This document shows positions 37,101-51,100 of a DNA stretch of 64,000 nt, one piece after another (position 1 is the first letter of the stretch; each line of letters opens with the position of its first letter). The DNA is taken from assembly GCA_020055645.1 (NCBI GenBank), contig CM034550.1, positions 20,120,880 through 20,184,879 on the forward strand, given 5' to 3'. Made by a program: the position numbers and the translations under genes. The notes under the pieces were generated by a model. It saw only the letters and a list, made by a program, of their open reading frames with translations, was not told the origin of the DNA and made no database searches. The stretch comes from Tomocerus qinae. Lineage: Eukaryota; Arthropoda; Collembola; Entomobryomorpha; Tomoceridae.

Positions 37101-40100
37101 GCAATCGATTATTATGATAAGAAAAACGGTTTCGGACACATTACATACGCAACTGTGCAGAAAACAGGACATAGTGCCTTACCAGTCTCCGTTTTTATTG
37201 GCTTGTCCAATTATGTTGGAGGATACACAACTCATAATCTTGGTGTAATGCGAGTTCATATTATAACACGATGAATGTCTGAGATGTTTGATTGCAAATC
37301 ATGTACGAGTATATTTTCATTTTAAATAGCTGTTTATAAGATTACAAGGATTTGGGAAGGCCGTCATTAGAAAATTGACCGAAATGCGTCACGGGAGTAT
37401 TGAGGAAGTACAAAAACTTCTGGCATCTATAAAAGTGGAGGAAAGGACCACAGCACCTTTGAAACTAGAACTGACTCTAATTCTCAATGGACGAGCAATA
37501 TTACATTATTCTGCTGATGAAAAATCATCCTTCTCTGTTACCGGCGGTATATTAACTAAAGATATCATAGAGTTGTTCCATTTGATTTTTGAAAAATAGC
37601 ACTGAAATATATACCCTTCTAATAGCTATAAGAACACTTCAAGGGATAAGTAAGGATGTTAAATTAATTTGGGAACGGTCCGCTTTGATTGGAGGAATGA
37701 CGTATCAACAACCATTAGAAATTGGAACACCTGTATCAATCGTGGCTGCTGCTGCTGCACTGGGAAGTATCGATCACAAAATTCCAAGTAGTCGGGCAAC
37801 TAACATCGAGATGGAATCCAGAATTCAGTAATTTCTTGTTTCAATTTCATTTCTACGTTGTAGACAAATTCTTCTGCAGTGGCTATAATTCTATTTACAG
37901 GTTTAATCTGTTTGGAATCACTTCAATTTCTAATCACGTCCCGTCAATTGGAACAGCTCATGGAGTTACTGCCTACAGAACCTTAAGGATGAGATTGCCC
38001 TCTCATTTTAAACTAAGTTTAGATACCAAAAAGTTTGAATTGAACTTTTTGACCTTCCCCCCGAAACGTAATAAGAACAATTCACAATCATTTTTAATAC
38101 AATGGTAGCAATTTTTAATTTGACATCTCTGAAAAATAGAATCCGACCCAGCCACAATCATGTTTCATGCAACAACCGAAACTTCAGTTTTGGGAGACAG
38201 TCCAAATCAAATAAGGGACTCAGAGGCCAGCGATAAACTAAAAGATTCCTGTCCGTCCTGTAGCGCTGTTTCAACTGTCACAAGAGGAAATGCATTTAGG
38301 AAATCGGTAAATTATTCGGAACTCATTAATATTAAACACATTTTGTCTCTGATTTATTTGCTCATTGGAACATTTTTATTTTATATACTAGCGAGAACTT
38401 CCTTTTAAACTTCCTACTGTCTTCAAAGGAATTGACAATGGGATAAAGTATTTTGACTGTGAACGAGACCATTCAAGGTCAGCGGTTTTGAAAAAGTTAA
38501 GAAGCCTTGTTAATGATGACGAAAACAATCCAGGGTATGTAAAAAAGAAGATTTACTGAAATTAGCATCTAAAACTTGTCAATACCATAATTCTGGAATG
38601 TCTCATGTCTTGTAGATTTTTCAACAATCCATTAGCAAAAATAGTTTTGGCTGCCCAACATGCAAGACAATCTTTGTTCTTGTCACCATATGCAGAGACA
38701 TGTGGAATATCTCTTCGTTTATCTCAAGATGAATCTGCACGAACAAAATTAACAAAAGTGAGTACTTACGGGAATTTGCAATTTTTTGTTATCCAAACTC
38801 AATTAAAATGTACTAATTCACATTTTTTGCAACCTGCAGATTGAAGGTTCTTTAAAAGTCTCCAAAACTGCCAATAAAATGTCATTGCAGTCAAAACTTC
38901 AACTGAAAAACACAGGCGATGAGCCCTCCGTTATAAAACTAGAATTATTGGGGTAAAGTAATGCAAAGTATAAAATCACATATTGTATACATAAATTTTA
39001 ACATTAATCATTCATTGATTGCTATTAAATTAGGAATATGGAAGAAGCTGATCTAAATTCTCAAGAAATAAAATTAAAACTGACTGTTAATGATCCAGCT
39101 GGGAAAAACCACGGGGTTGTCTGCATAAATGCTTCTAATTATATCAAAAAATTGACCAAAGATCCATTCTGTGTAATAGGGGAAAATGAACCATCGGTCA
39201 AAGAAAGAATTGATATAAAAATGGGAAAAATTGCTCCAGGAGATTCAAACGCAAACTTAGATATCAATTCTATTCCCTGCTTGGACAATCATGCTAATAT
39301 TCTAATTGTGGCAGAGGCTAAAAGGTCACCGGAACAAGTTCAAGAGTCAAAAGATGCTACTTTATCACCATACAAAGATTGCAGGGCACAGAAAAACACT
39401 GAAGCGTATCCAGGTACTTTTGTTCCACCTACAAAACAATGCATTATGGCAATGATAGAACAAACCGGTTTGCGAAGCGCCAACGTCAGCGTCAATTATA
39501 AGGTAATATTTAAAAAAAAACGTACTTATTATTAAAATAAAATCAATAACGATGAAAATCGGTTTGACAAAATATTTCAGGTTTCGCAAGATGTTAAAAA
39601 AAGGTGGAAGCAACCTGCTATGCTTTTAGCTAGTCTATTGGCTCCATATGTAACAGATGCAAGCGAGGCAACAGAACATGTGCACAATCCCAGCCATCAT
39701 CATCACGATTCGACAGATTCGGGATATTATGAAGGTGAAGTCGAAATGGACCTCAACATCAAAAAGGACTCTCCTACAGTAGACATTCATTACACCGGAT
39801 CTTCAGGAGTAGAGCAGCATTTCCATGGAATTGATGCATCTATACTTCCAGAGCCATTGAAACTAAGACCATCCCCCGGCAGGATCTCAAAACTTATACT
39901 TCTAGGATTCCAGACTGGGGTCTTAGGTATTATTACCAATATTACCACTATTATTACCAGAAAGTTATTTTCCAAACTGAATTCATGCTTATTCTTGTTT
40001 TATTATACTACCAGGTCAATGTAGTGTGACTCAAAACACAGTACTGACTTTTGATGAGTTTAGCTACTCGACGAAACTGACAGATTGTCCAACATTGATA

Positions 40101-40731
40101 AGCGCCGACTGCAGCTCTAATCCTCAATATGCAGTTCTAGCTAAGAAAATTGCTGGGAATAAATTGGTCAGAAAATTGTTAACACATTTTGTGCTTACTT
40201 AATATTATTCTTTAGCATTGTGTTATAAATTGTTTTTCTTGTAATTACAGGCAGTCACAATACATCTGGGAGACCAACGTATAGATTTAGATGGTACTTC
40301 CGATCCTGTAGTTGATGGAAAACCTGTACAACTTCCTGACAAGCAAGTTGTGGAAGAGAATGAGCAATATGCTTTTAGGTACTTATAAAACAAAGGACCG
40401 CGGATTATTATTACCATTGAAAAATTCAAAAAGAAACAAAAAATATATTTATTATGATTTCAGAGCCCTGAAAAATGGAGAAGAGACATACATAGCTTCT
40501 ATAGCTCAAGGAGTCTACATCCGTTACACTGGCTACTTTGTTAGCGTAACTCTAGGTTCTAGATATCGTGGTGTACATTGCGGCCTTTGTGGCACTTGGG
40601 ATTCATCACTATACAATGACCTACAAGGACCTGAAAAATGTGCAAAACCTCTGACACCCGACGATATGGCTAAGGTTTATATAGTAAGAGAAGGAAATTG
40701 TGCCCGAGTTGCAAAGGACTGTGCAAAGTAA
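34144..40731 (+). CDS. Vitellogenin, upstream copy (24 exons)
   Basis: Twenty-four exons join in frame to 1558 aa: 34144-34189, 34337-34524, 34599-34730, 34793-34924, 35003-35176, 35255-35397, 35485-35701, 35784-35977, 36063-36228, 36316-36478, 36551-36941, 37028-37244, 37330-37546, 37626-37827, 37901-38067, 38140-38306, 38392-38534, 38616-38757, 38840-38952, 39034-39502, 39581-39926, 40015-40166, 40251-40378, 40464-40731. Vitellogenin is the secreted yolk lipoprotein taken up by oocytes. Seen: a signal peptide (about 1-25); the large lipid-transfer N-terminal region (about 30-720, with KEYKYQYE, EPEWASNIKRGF and the HFEEQTVAILGLKNLG helix); a beta-sheet region; a His-rich patch (SHHHHDSTDSG); and a C-terminal von Willebrand D domain (about 1377-1540) with the HCGLCG motif at about 1508-1513. 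There is no poly-serine tract. Codons follow the AT-rich background, unlike the downstream copy. Confidence 0.95.
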
Positions 40732-43700
40732 ACTATTTTACTAACATCATTAATAGTAAGGTAAGTATTAAATGGATATCACTTTGATTCGTATTTGCAA
40801 TTTGATATTTTGGAAAATATTAACAAGATTGATTTACCAGAAAGGGGAAATTGAGGGGAGCAACAATTGAGAAACGTTAACAAGGCTGAAAGGTAGAAAA
40901 CAGACGAGGTAAAAAAATAAATACAAGTTCCAAATTCTTGAAAAAATTACATTTTAACTATAATTACTGAAGTGAATTAATTTGATTAACAAAATATTAA
41001 CTATAGTAAGTAAATCTATACTGTTATTAAGATTATGTTACGCAACTACACTTTTTAATAATAAAGCTCAAAGCAGATTAATTACTATTTTGACTTTTGG
41101 AGATCTTCTAATAATAATCTAATCCACAACATCCTTAATCTAAAATTGAAGATGATTGTATCATTGAGTAAATCACAATACACAGACTGAATAGTTTATT
41201 GGTCACATTTATACGCGTTTTAAAACATACATTCGTTAGCTTTTTATGACTTAAGGTTTTATTATAGTTATAATCTATTTTAGTATACCGCATCACTCTT
41301 ATTATCTTCAGAGAAGCAAGACAATAAAAATATACATAGTTTGAGAAGCATAAACAGTAAAGAACATGATTTGCTTGTCTAGACGTAGACAGTTGTGACT
41401 AATTTATGTTTGTATATTGTTAGTACATAATTACATACTTCCACAATACCATTCTAGCATATAAGCTACTGATAGCCCCATTAAGCCTAATGAGTATACT
41501 TATAGCTACTATAAAGGTAAAAGGTAAAATAAAAATGTAGCACTAATTATCATGACCTGTAGCATTAAACTTTGCACATTTTTCATGTGCTTTCTTAAAA
41601 ATTCAAGCGCACCTAAGTGCAAGACTGACTCACTTCACTCTTCTAACCCCATATAGCCTAAATATGATAAAGAAATTCTAAAGTAGCTATGTAATCAATC
41701 ATCAAACTATAATATAAACGCGAAGTCGGACATGTGCGTAAATGATTCCGTATGTGTGTCCGTGATGTATGTATCAGAAGATTTTAGTGCCACTGTATCA
41801 AGTACGTATACAGAACTGAGTTTCGGAGGGGGCTTAGTTTCCCAATAGATACTTTAGAAAATTTTGGAATTTTTTGACGGAAGTGAGTCAAAAATGGCTT
41901 AAAAATGGCAAATAATCGCGGGGAGCGCGAAATTTTTTGCTATTTCGAGAAAAAATTCCCTTTTTTTGGATTTTTCGGGGGGGGGGGGGAGGACTCCCTC
42001 AATACGTCCTTGCACCGTATTGTTATTAAATTTTAACAGGCTTAGGCATCAAAATTTGGTTTGATTGCGAAAGATGCATAGTAGTCAATATTTCATAATT
42101 ATTAAATACTAAGCCACTACATACCGTACCGATATTGAATTTCAAAAGGTTTAATAAAATTACAAAAGTTGATAACTCTAACTTAGAAGAGAGTTTTTCT
42201 GCATTGCGATTGCCACTATTACCTTTTGCTCTTAAACCAATAGCGAATTTTAACACACTCGCCAAAATGGTGGGCTGACAAAAGTATTGTACTTCGTAGC
42301 TTCACTAGCTTTAATGTTTAGTACAGGACTTGGGTCCTGTCGCCGGCTAGTAATATATAATGGAGCTAATTATGAGTTCGTCAATGCTAATGCGTGCTGA
42401 CTATTATGCAACAAAATTGACATTGAGTTTAGGTTAAAATAACCAGTTTTCTTGCTGAATCTACAGTCTGGATAATTCCAAGAAATGATAATTAAAGATA
42501 TAAAAATGCAAATATATAATCAGTTGATAGTTACAGTTAGTTGTATGGTACGATCATGAACTATTTACTCTTGCACTCTCCGTCTAGCAGATAATTACAA
42601 GAGGCCAAATAGGCAATGCAGAAGATAAAGAGTTACAAAGTATATAAAGAATCCTTTCTACATACACATTATCACATTTTGGTTGCTTATTGAATTCTGT
42701 TTCCCTATTGAACAAAAATCAAATTGCAAAGATAGTTCACGTAGGTTTATACTTGAGATAATTCTTATGATAGATTAAAAGCATTAAAAATGACCCTACT
42801 TAAGAGTTTCATTACTTAATTAACTACTGCAATTGTCTTCGGTGATATTCCACAAGTTTATCTCCATACTATTCATTAAAATGAACTTCAATTGGACGAT
42901 GACACTAAGATAGCAAAATCCGCTTGACATTTTTAGCCTTACAAAAAAAATTAAGATCAACTATAACTCCTATCATTACTTGACCATTCAAATCTAACAA
43001 ACAAATTATTTCGTCATGTACCATTCAAAACTTTTTCAGCAACACCAAAATTAGTATTCGAGTATTCAAATAGCAGATACAAGTTGTAGCAAAAATTACT
43101 TCTCACGCATAGAAGCTTCAACAAACCAAGCCAATTTACACATAATCATTTAGCAATTAAATTAACTACATTTACAGATTTTACTCCAGCATAATTAGCA
43201 ACTCTATGAGGGCCTCAAATTACTTTTCATGCTTAAAAGTAAACATAAGTAAAGGTAAAAGTGAGTGGAGGACATAAAATAGTCTATCCAATGTCCACAG
43301 TCCAATAATACACTAGACCTTCTATATAACTATTTGAAACTATAATATTTCTTTGCTGGATAAATATAAATTGTCAGACCATCCAGAATCTAGTAAATAG
43401 AAAGAATACTTACTTCCAGTATATGATACTGTAAAAGGCAAATAATAAATTAAAGAAAAGTAAACCAACATCATGAGCAAATACAGACGGTGACATTATA
43501 TTAATACTAGTACATATCCGTCTCACTGCTGGATTCACGATACTAGCGTCAACAAGTCATCTCATAAAAACGTTCCAGCCAATGCAACCTTAGCCTTATT
43601 TTAGTAAGGTGACGTGACATTACAAACAAGGATGAAGAATATAATAATATAGATCTCCTTAAACATATAATAAAGTACCTGTTCTTTGATATTGATTGAT

Positions 43701-45148
43701 GTCTTGATGTACTATGTACTTATAATATTCATATTCATCTGTATTACATAATACATTATAACTGTGTATGTGTACATAGACAGTTTTTAGTGATATGGTA
43801 TTCTATGTTATCCATTAAGTTAATGTGCCCCTGAAAAAACAGATATCAAATGGAATAATTTACAACATCACAAGCAATTCTTCAATATCTTGGAAATTGA
43901 AATGATCTGTGATGATTTTAAGGAAGTCAGAAATAATAATGATCTTAAAAATATCATGATCATCAATAACAAACTGAATAAAAATATTTAGCTGCATTTT
44001 TAACAAATAAATAGAAGAATCACTCTTCGACTGTAATAGAATTTTCTAAAAATAAGCAATTAAGTCCAAATACAGCCGGTACTTAGTATAATAAGTTTCA
44101 ATGTTTAATCTTGTCCATAAATCGGCAGAATGTGTTGAAAGTTGTATCAATCAACTTATTATGTATGAATGGTATTTATGGAATATTATGGAATCGATGA
44201 TGTATAGATCTGGAAATGAATAATCTCTTTTACAGTTTTACATCATCGGGACATTACGAAAGCGGGTAAAGAATGCAGTATTCACAGAACAAATAGACTA
44301 TTTTCAATACAAACATATTATGTTGAGTAGATAGATAGATAACAAGAGAGCTCAACCAATTTAGAATAGTTAGGTATTGCTGGCTGTAGACAAGAAAATC
44401 TGTTCATTTAGAGATTGAATCATTTCCTAAGACGAGTCCTGTTAAGAAATCTACCAGGATGCGTTATACAGTAAAATAGAAATTGTTATCGATACATATT
44501 TTTTCACCCAATTCCATAGTGGTCTGGTTTAATGGGATGGTGATAGAATATGTACTTGATGAAACTCGGATTAAGAGATGAATGTGTCTGTATGGAGTGT
44601 CCACAGTTAATACATTACAATGAATTACATAAATGTAGCAATGCATGATATTCAGGTGTTATTTTTATACAGACGTAATGTGAACGTCAGATCAGGACGC
44701 GACATGGACAAAATCCTCAATGTCTATTCAAACTCCAGTGTTCTTATCTAAACCTAAAAAATGAACAAGGACACATGAACGCATAAGAAAGATGTCATTA
44801 GATGAAGATGAATGCGAGGATTTTATGACTTATTTAGACTTCACGTATTTTATGTATACCTATAATGTACAAGGTGTTATATTTAACATGTAATACGTAT
44901 GGGTAGCAACAGCTCAAGACAACTTTTAATTACTTACATTACAGCTCTTTATGTCCATGGTCCAGTCCAGTCGGTCCAAGTATAATTGACCCTTAACCTC
45001 TCAAGAGTCACAAGTCCTTGAAATTTTGAACAAAACTCCGACGCTCGAAGAATTCTTTCTCAGTTGGCTCCTAACCTTAGAAGCTAACTTTTCTGAGGTC
45101 TCTTCGTATAGTAGTTCTTTCTTTAGTTAATTTATTAATTAGTCCAGT
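40732..45148. other. Intergenic region between the vitellogenins
   Basis: About 4.4 kb that should hold the promoter of the downstream vitellogenin. No protein-coding gene recognised. Near 41820-42000 the composition changes (GC-rich words and a run of 13 G at about 41977-41989), which looks like a fragment of a dispersed repeat. I could not identify hormone-response or TATA elements with confidence. Confidence 0.45.
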
Positions 45149-48100
45149 ATGAAGTGGTACGCCACATGTTTGTTACTGGGTAAGAACATTTTCTAGCAGA
45201 TTTATTTTATTTCATATTATCCGAAAACCAGTATTCTAATTTCTGCAAAATATGCAAGAAAATTACCAAGCATAATTTATAATTTTGATTTTTTCAGGCT
45301 TGGTGCTCGGCAGCTCTGCTTTTGTTAAGCGAGATGTGGGCTCAGCCCTGTTCCAAAATGGAAAGGAGTACATTTACGATTACACAGCAGCAGTCTCTGC
45401 AGGATCTAGCGATTATGTAGGATTCGCCTCTGTTTTCAATATCACCGGAAATCTTCACCTCCAACAAAACGGCAATACGATCAACGTCCGATTAGATGAT
45501 ATCAAATTCGGAGCTTACAATGGTGAATTCAGTTTCTGGCCGGTTCCTGAGTACGGCATGAAGGCCTACCCAGAGCTTGCTCCTCTTGCCAAGCCCTTCC
45601 AAGTCTTAGTTGAAAATGGAAAGGTAAGCTATTTCAGTTTATACATTGTACATAATATTATTTGTGTAGATTAAGGTACACCGTTTCCGTACTTATATTG
45701 GCATAAGTAATCATGTGCTGAATTGATTTCAATAATCTGTTATTTGAAAACTTTATTTGCATTTTGCATTACTTTTTTGATACAAATAATATACTTTTAA
45801 ATCCAAATATAAAATCGAAGCTATATTTTTATGGTTCTTAAAATGTTTGAATATCTTTAAAGAAATTGTTGAGATTCAGTTCACTGTGTCTTTGAGAATA
45901 TTCTTGTAAGTAATTAATTCTTAGATATATTTGTAATGTATTTATCTCTGATTTGTAGGTCAAGGGTATCGTTTTGGACGCTCAAGTTCCAGAATGGGCC
46001 CATAATATCAAGAGAGGTATTGCTTCCAGCCTTCAACTTGACCTCGCTAACGTCAAAGTCGATAAGACCAACTCTTTCACCACCGAAGAAGTATGTATTC
46101 ATCTTCACAATTTAAAAAATTAATGTATTTGGGTAACTTGAGAATTTATTTATTTATTGATGTCTTTGTTGTTTGTACTTTAGGATACCATTACTGGAGA
46201 TTGCCCAACTCATTACGTAGTCATCCCCGGAGTTGATTCCCAACACGCTCAAGTCAGGAAATACCGTAGACACTCCACCTGCACCAACGTTCCTCGTCAA
46301 GTTCGTCAACCTGGAATCGGAACTCAGTATTGCCCTGATGAAAACTCTCGCGTACGACAGAAATATTATTAAAGATTTTAAGCTGGGAATTATTGTGGGA
46401 AGCAGAATTTGATATTTATTTGATATGTACAGGATTTATTGAACTCCACCTCCTATGCCGTTTACGACTTGGAAGTCGCTGGAGGAAACTTGGTCGTTAA
46501 GGGATTCAAATATGGATCTACCATTGTCTTCAACCCATTGGGAGTCGATGGACACACCCAATTCTCCAACTCCATGTAAGTAAAAGTTTTTAATTCAAAA
46601 ATGAAGAAAATCTCTAATACGTATAAATCTGTATAAAATGCTCTAATATAAATATTCATTTTTCAGGGTTACCTTGAAATTGAAGAACGCTAATGCTGGA
46701 GGAAGCGTTGCTGCCCCTGCCAATGGCCAAAACTACGAACACGTTCATTTCGTTTTCGACACCGTTGTCCGTGAAGATGAAGACCTTACCAAGCCAACTC
46801 CCTTCTTTTTCCACGTTAAGGATGTCGCTTTGGATGCCGATACTCAAACCAAGGCTATTGAACAGGTACTTAAAGAAAAGAAGACCTTTTACCTGTGATC
46901 ATGAACTATTTTGAAAATAAGCCAAATAGAATCTAATTAGCCTTTAAATTTTTAATTTTCAGCTGAAATCCAGCATCCACAAGATGGCCGAGAGCTTGGA
47001 AAATGTCAACGTCTACAAGGACTTGAAGGACTTCCACAAGGTCAGCCCCTTCTCCATCATCCCATTGGTCAGCAACTTGGACTACCAACATCTTACCGAA
47101 TTATTGAACCAATACAAGTCTGGAGATGTTACTGAATAGTAAGCTTTTATACTGCCCTACTCTCTGACATTTTACCCAAATTCTACTTGGACAAATCTAA
47201 CAATGTCAATTTTATAGCAAACTCTTCTTGGACTCTTTGGTTGTTGCTGGAACTGGACCCGCTGCCTTAGTTGTTCGTGATATCGTTGCCAACACCCAAG
47301 AAACTGCCATCATTGGCCGTCTTATTGCCCCATTGGCTAACTATGTCCGTCACCCAACTCAGAAATTGCTCAAGGAACTCGAGGTGAGATTCCATTTTCC
47401 TTACCAGTCAAATATTTAAATAATTATTAAATACTGGATAATTATTTACAATATCGAATCCTTAATTTTAGGGTTTGATGAAACCTGATAACACCAAGCA
47501 CAATGAAAGAATCATCGAATTCGCTTTCGCTTCTCTCATCAACCGTGTCTGCAAGGACGGATGCCAAGAATCTGGACTTTTGGACAAATACGTTCAATTA
47601 TGGTCTTCCAAGATCGACAGTAAGTTAATACAGATCTATGCTACATTTACCTGATCCTAAAGGGCACTCAATTGTCCTTACTTTGTTGTTACGTTTTGTT
47701 TCAATCTTATTAAAATATTTCCTTAGGTGCTACCCATTTCGAAGAAAAGACCGCCGCCATCCTTGCTCTCCGCAATATTGCTCTCCCTAAATCCGCTGAG
47801 AAATTGCTTAGTGTTGCACTTGACAAGACTCAAGATAAATCTGTCCGAACTGCTGCTTTAGCCGGAGTTAAGCCTTTGTTGAAGGTTAACCCCAAGATCT
47901 TCATTGAAAAGGTTATGCCCATCTTCTACGATCGCTATGAAGAATCCGAACTTCGTAACAACGCCGCTTTGTGGACTTTGTTGACATCTGGAAATGAAAA
48001 TACCATCAATGAAATCGTCATCTACATGTGGAAGGAAAAGGATCCTCAAGTTAAGAACTTCATTAAGACCTTCTTGACCGGATTGGCTGGCAGCACCCGC

Positions 48101-51100
48101 CCATGCATCTCCAAAACGTATGATCATTATTATATAGAACCGATTGCCAATAATTGAAAATTTCAACTAAATGACGATTGTTGCTATTTTAGCGCATCTT
48201 ATGCCAAGACCGCTTTGCAAATGTTCCCCAAGTGGGAAGTCCAAGGCAAATACTCTGGAAACTACATTTCCGACTATTATGATCGCCAATACAACTTCGG
48301 ACATTTGACTCACCTTTCTGTCCAAAAATCCGGAAAGACCGTTTTGCCCAGTTCCATGTACTTGGGACTCAACGGACAAATCGCCGGTTATGGAACCCAA
48401 TACCTCGGTGTAAGTTACAAATATATTCTCTTTAGCTATTTTCCTTTACTAATAAAATTTGCTGTAGGTACTTAAAACGCTGAATTTTTGACATTTATAG
48501 GCCTTCTTCCGTTTGGAAGGACTCGGAAAATCCATCAGCTCCCGCATCATGTCCATGACCACTGGAGTCATTGATTTCGAAAATATCCAAGATGTTTTGC
48601 ACAAGATTGGAGTACAAGAACGTCAACCAGAGCCATTGAGAATTGAATTGGCCCTTTTCCTCCACGGAAGAGTCGTCGCTTATCATGCTGCTGATGCCAA
48701 GACCGTTACCACCGTCCCTCAACGTAAATACCTTTATAATTGGCTTACCTATGTATATTTTTCTTTACAGCCTGCTAACAATTTCTCTCACTTTTTATAG
48801 TCATCAAGAAAATCGGAGAATTGAAGAGCGCATCTTATGACAAGGAAATCACCCGTATGCTTATGATCGGAGGTGCTTTGGTTGAACAACCTTTGGGTTT
48901 CGGAACTCCCGTCAGCACTCTTGTTGCTGTCACCGGTTTCGGAGGAATCAGCGCCAAGGTCGGAAGCGAAAAGTCTGGAACCACCATCTCTCGCAACTAT
49001 GCCGTCAGAGTACAGTAAGTCAATACTAAGACTTAGAAAGCATTATCCTAATAGTAATTTGTACACCAATACTAAGACCTTCCGAGGTAAACAGAAGAGA
49101 TGGGCTAATAAAAGTTTTTCTTTTGTAGATTTAACCTCCACGGTATTGCCACAGTCAACAACCATTTGCCTGCTTTCAGAAGTATGCATTCCGTTACCGC
49201 CTACAGATCCCTCCGTGTCCGTGTTCCACGTCACATTACCATCGGCATCGATGCCAAGCAATTGTCTCTTAACTTCGTCACCAGCGCACCAACTGAAGAA
49301 GATCCAGCTGTCGCTATGGTTCACGCCACCGCCGTCACTTCAATCCAATCCGATCGTCCAGTTCGTCATCTTGATTCTCAAGTCGTTGCCGATTTGCTCA
49401 CCCCATCTTGCCCATCTTGCAAGGCCGTCGCTGTCATTTCCAAGGGAGACAAATACCGTGAAACCGTAAGCAGTCACAAAAACTCCCAAATTACGATTTA
49501 TATTAGGTAAAAGAAAGAAAGTTTAAAATGAATTTATTTCTGTAGCGTCAATTGGGATCCGGATACAAGTACAAGTTCATGGAAGGAATCAGCGCTGGAG
49601 CTAAATACTACGATTGCGAGAAGATTCACTCCAGAATCCACGTCATCCGTTCTCTCAGAAAGTTCTTCGGACCTGAAAACAAGAATATTGCGTAAGTATT
49701 TCCAAATTTTTGACAAATTAGTATAACATTTCCGTTACAAGTCTGGATATAATTCAAAATATTGTTTTTGTTGGTGCAGCGGACGTTTCGGAGGCCCACT
49801 CACTCAAATCCGTCTTGGTATGTCTTATGCCATCAAGTCTATCTTCTTGTCCCCACCCACTGAAACCTGCGGACTTAAGGCTTATTTCAAGCAAGATACT
49901 AAGGCTCAATCTGTTTTCGAAAAGGTATATTATAAATTCAATCATATAATTACTTAGCTACTGTGCTATAAACCCTTTTATGTCGGTAGTTGATGTGTAA
50001 ATATTATTTTTTCAGCTCGAAGGTCAAATCAAGGTCAAGTATGAATCTGACCCCAAGGAAAAGATCGGAACTAAGGTCCAAGTGAAATCCTCTCTGAACT
50101 TCAAGTATGGTGGTGCTGCTCCTAAGACCAAGTCTCTGGATTCTTTAGTCACCCTCCAAAAGGCTGGAATCGAAAAGACTGAATTGAAAGTTAAGTTGGC
50201 TGCCCGCGACGAAGCTGCTGGCCGCAACGGAATCGTCTGCCTCGATCTGGCTTCCTCTACCACCAAGGTTGGAGATTTCTTCGACTATGAAGGTGTTAAT
50301 GAACCTACCTACGAACGTCAAATCAACCTCTACTGGGGCAAAGAAGAGAAAGCTGGCAAAGAACTTACCTGCCCAGTCAACGGTGCTTCCATCAAGATCG
50401 TCAAGAAGGCCCGCCGTTCCCAAGAACAAATCGAAGAAGCCAAGTCCGACCGTTGGCCATACAAGCAATGCCGTGCCCAAAAGGGATCCGCTCAATACCC
50501 AGGACCACTTACCCCTGCTACTGGAGATTGTGTCTGGGCTGCCTTCAAGCAAACCAACCTTCGTGAAGCCAACATCACCATCAACTACAAGGTCGACCCC
50601 GAAGCCCGCAAACGCTGGAGATACCCTGGAGCCATCATTGCTGGACTCCTCATGCCATACTGGGTACCAACTGAATCTGTCGATGCTGATGCTGCTCACC
50701 ATAGCCACGATGTCGGACCTACTGCTGATGGCAAGTTCATCCAAGGAGAAATCAAGTTGGATGTAGCTATGGATGAAGAACACCCCGAAGCCGATATCCA
50801 CTTCCACAGCTCTCAAGGAGAACAAGAACACTTCCACGGAGTTGACCTCAACTTCCTTCCCGGAGCATTGAAACGCCCTGTCTTTTCTCGTTTCTCTCCT
50901 CTCTATTATCAAGCTATGCGCTTAGGAATCTACAGTAAGTTCTTTTCAACTATTCTATTGAACTCCTTTTCATGGAGTATTAAAATGTAGTTTTAAAATT
51001 GTCTATCCACAAAGACGAAGATTTTAGGTCTTCCTTTCTAAAACCGTTTTCAATTCAAGTTTCATTTCTACTCTTTTTCAGGTTATTGTGATGTTACACC

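Noticed and set aside
50145-50912. 255-aa ORF antisense to the downstream vitellogenin, and a 165-aa ORF in another plus frame
   Set aside because: Both are shadows of the 919-nt vitellogenin exon. Its strong codon bias removes stops in other frames; only the vitellogenin frame has homology.
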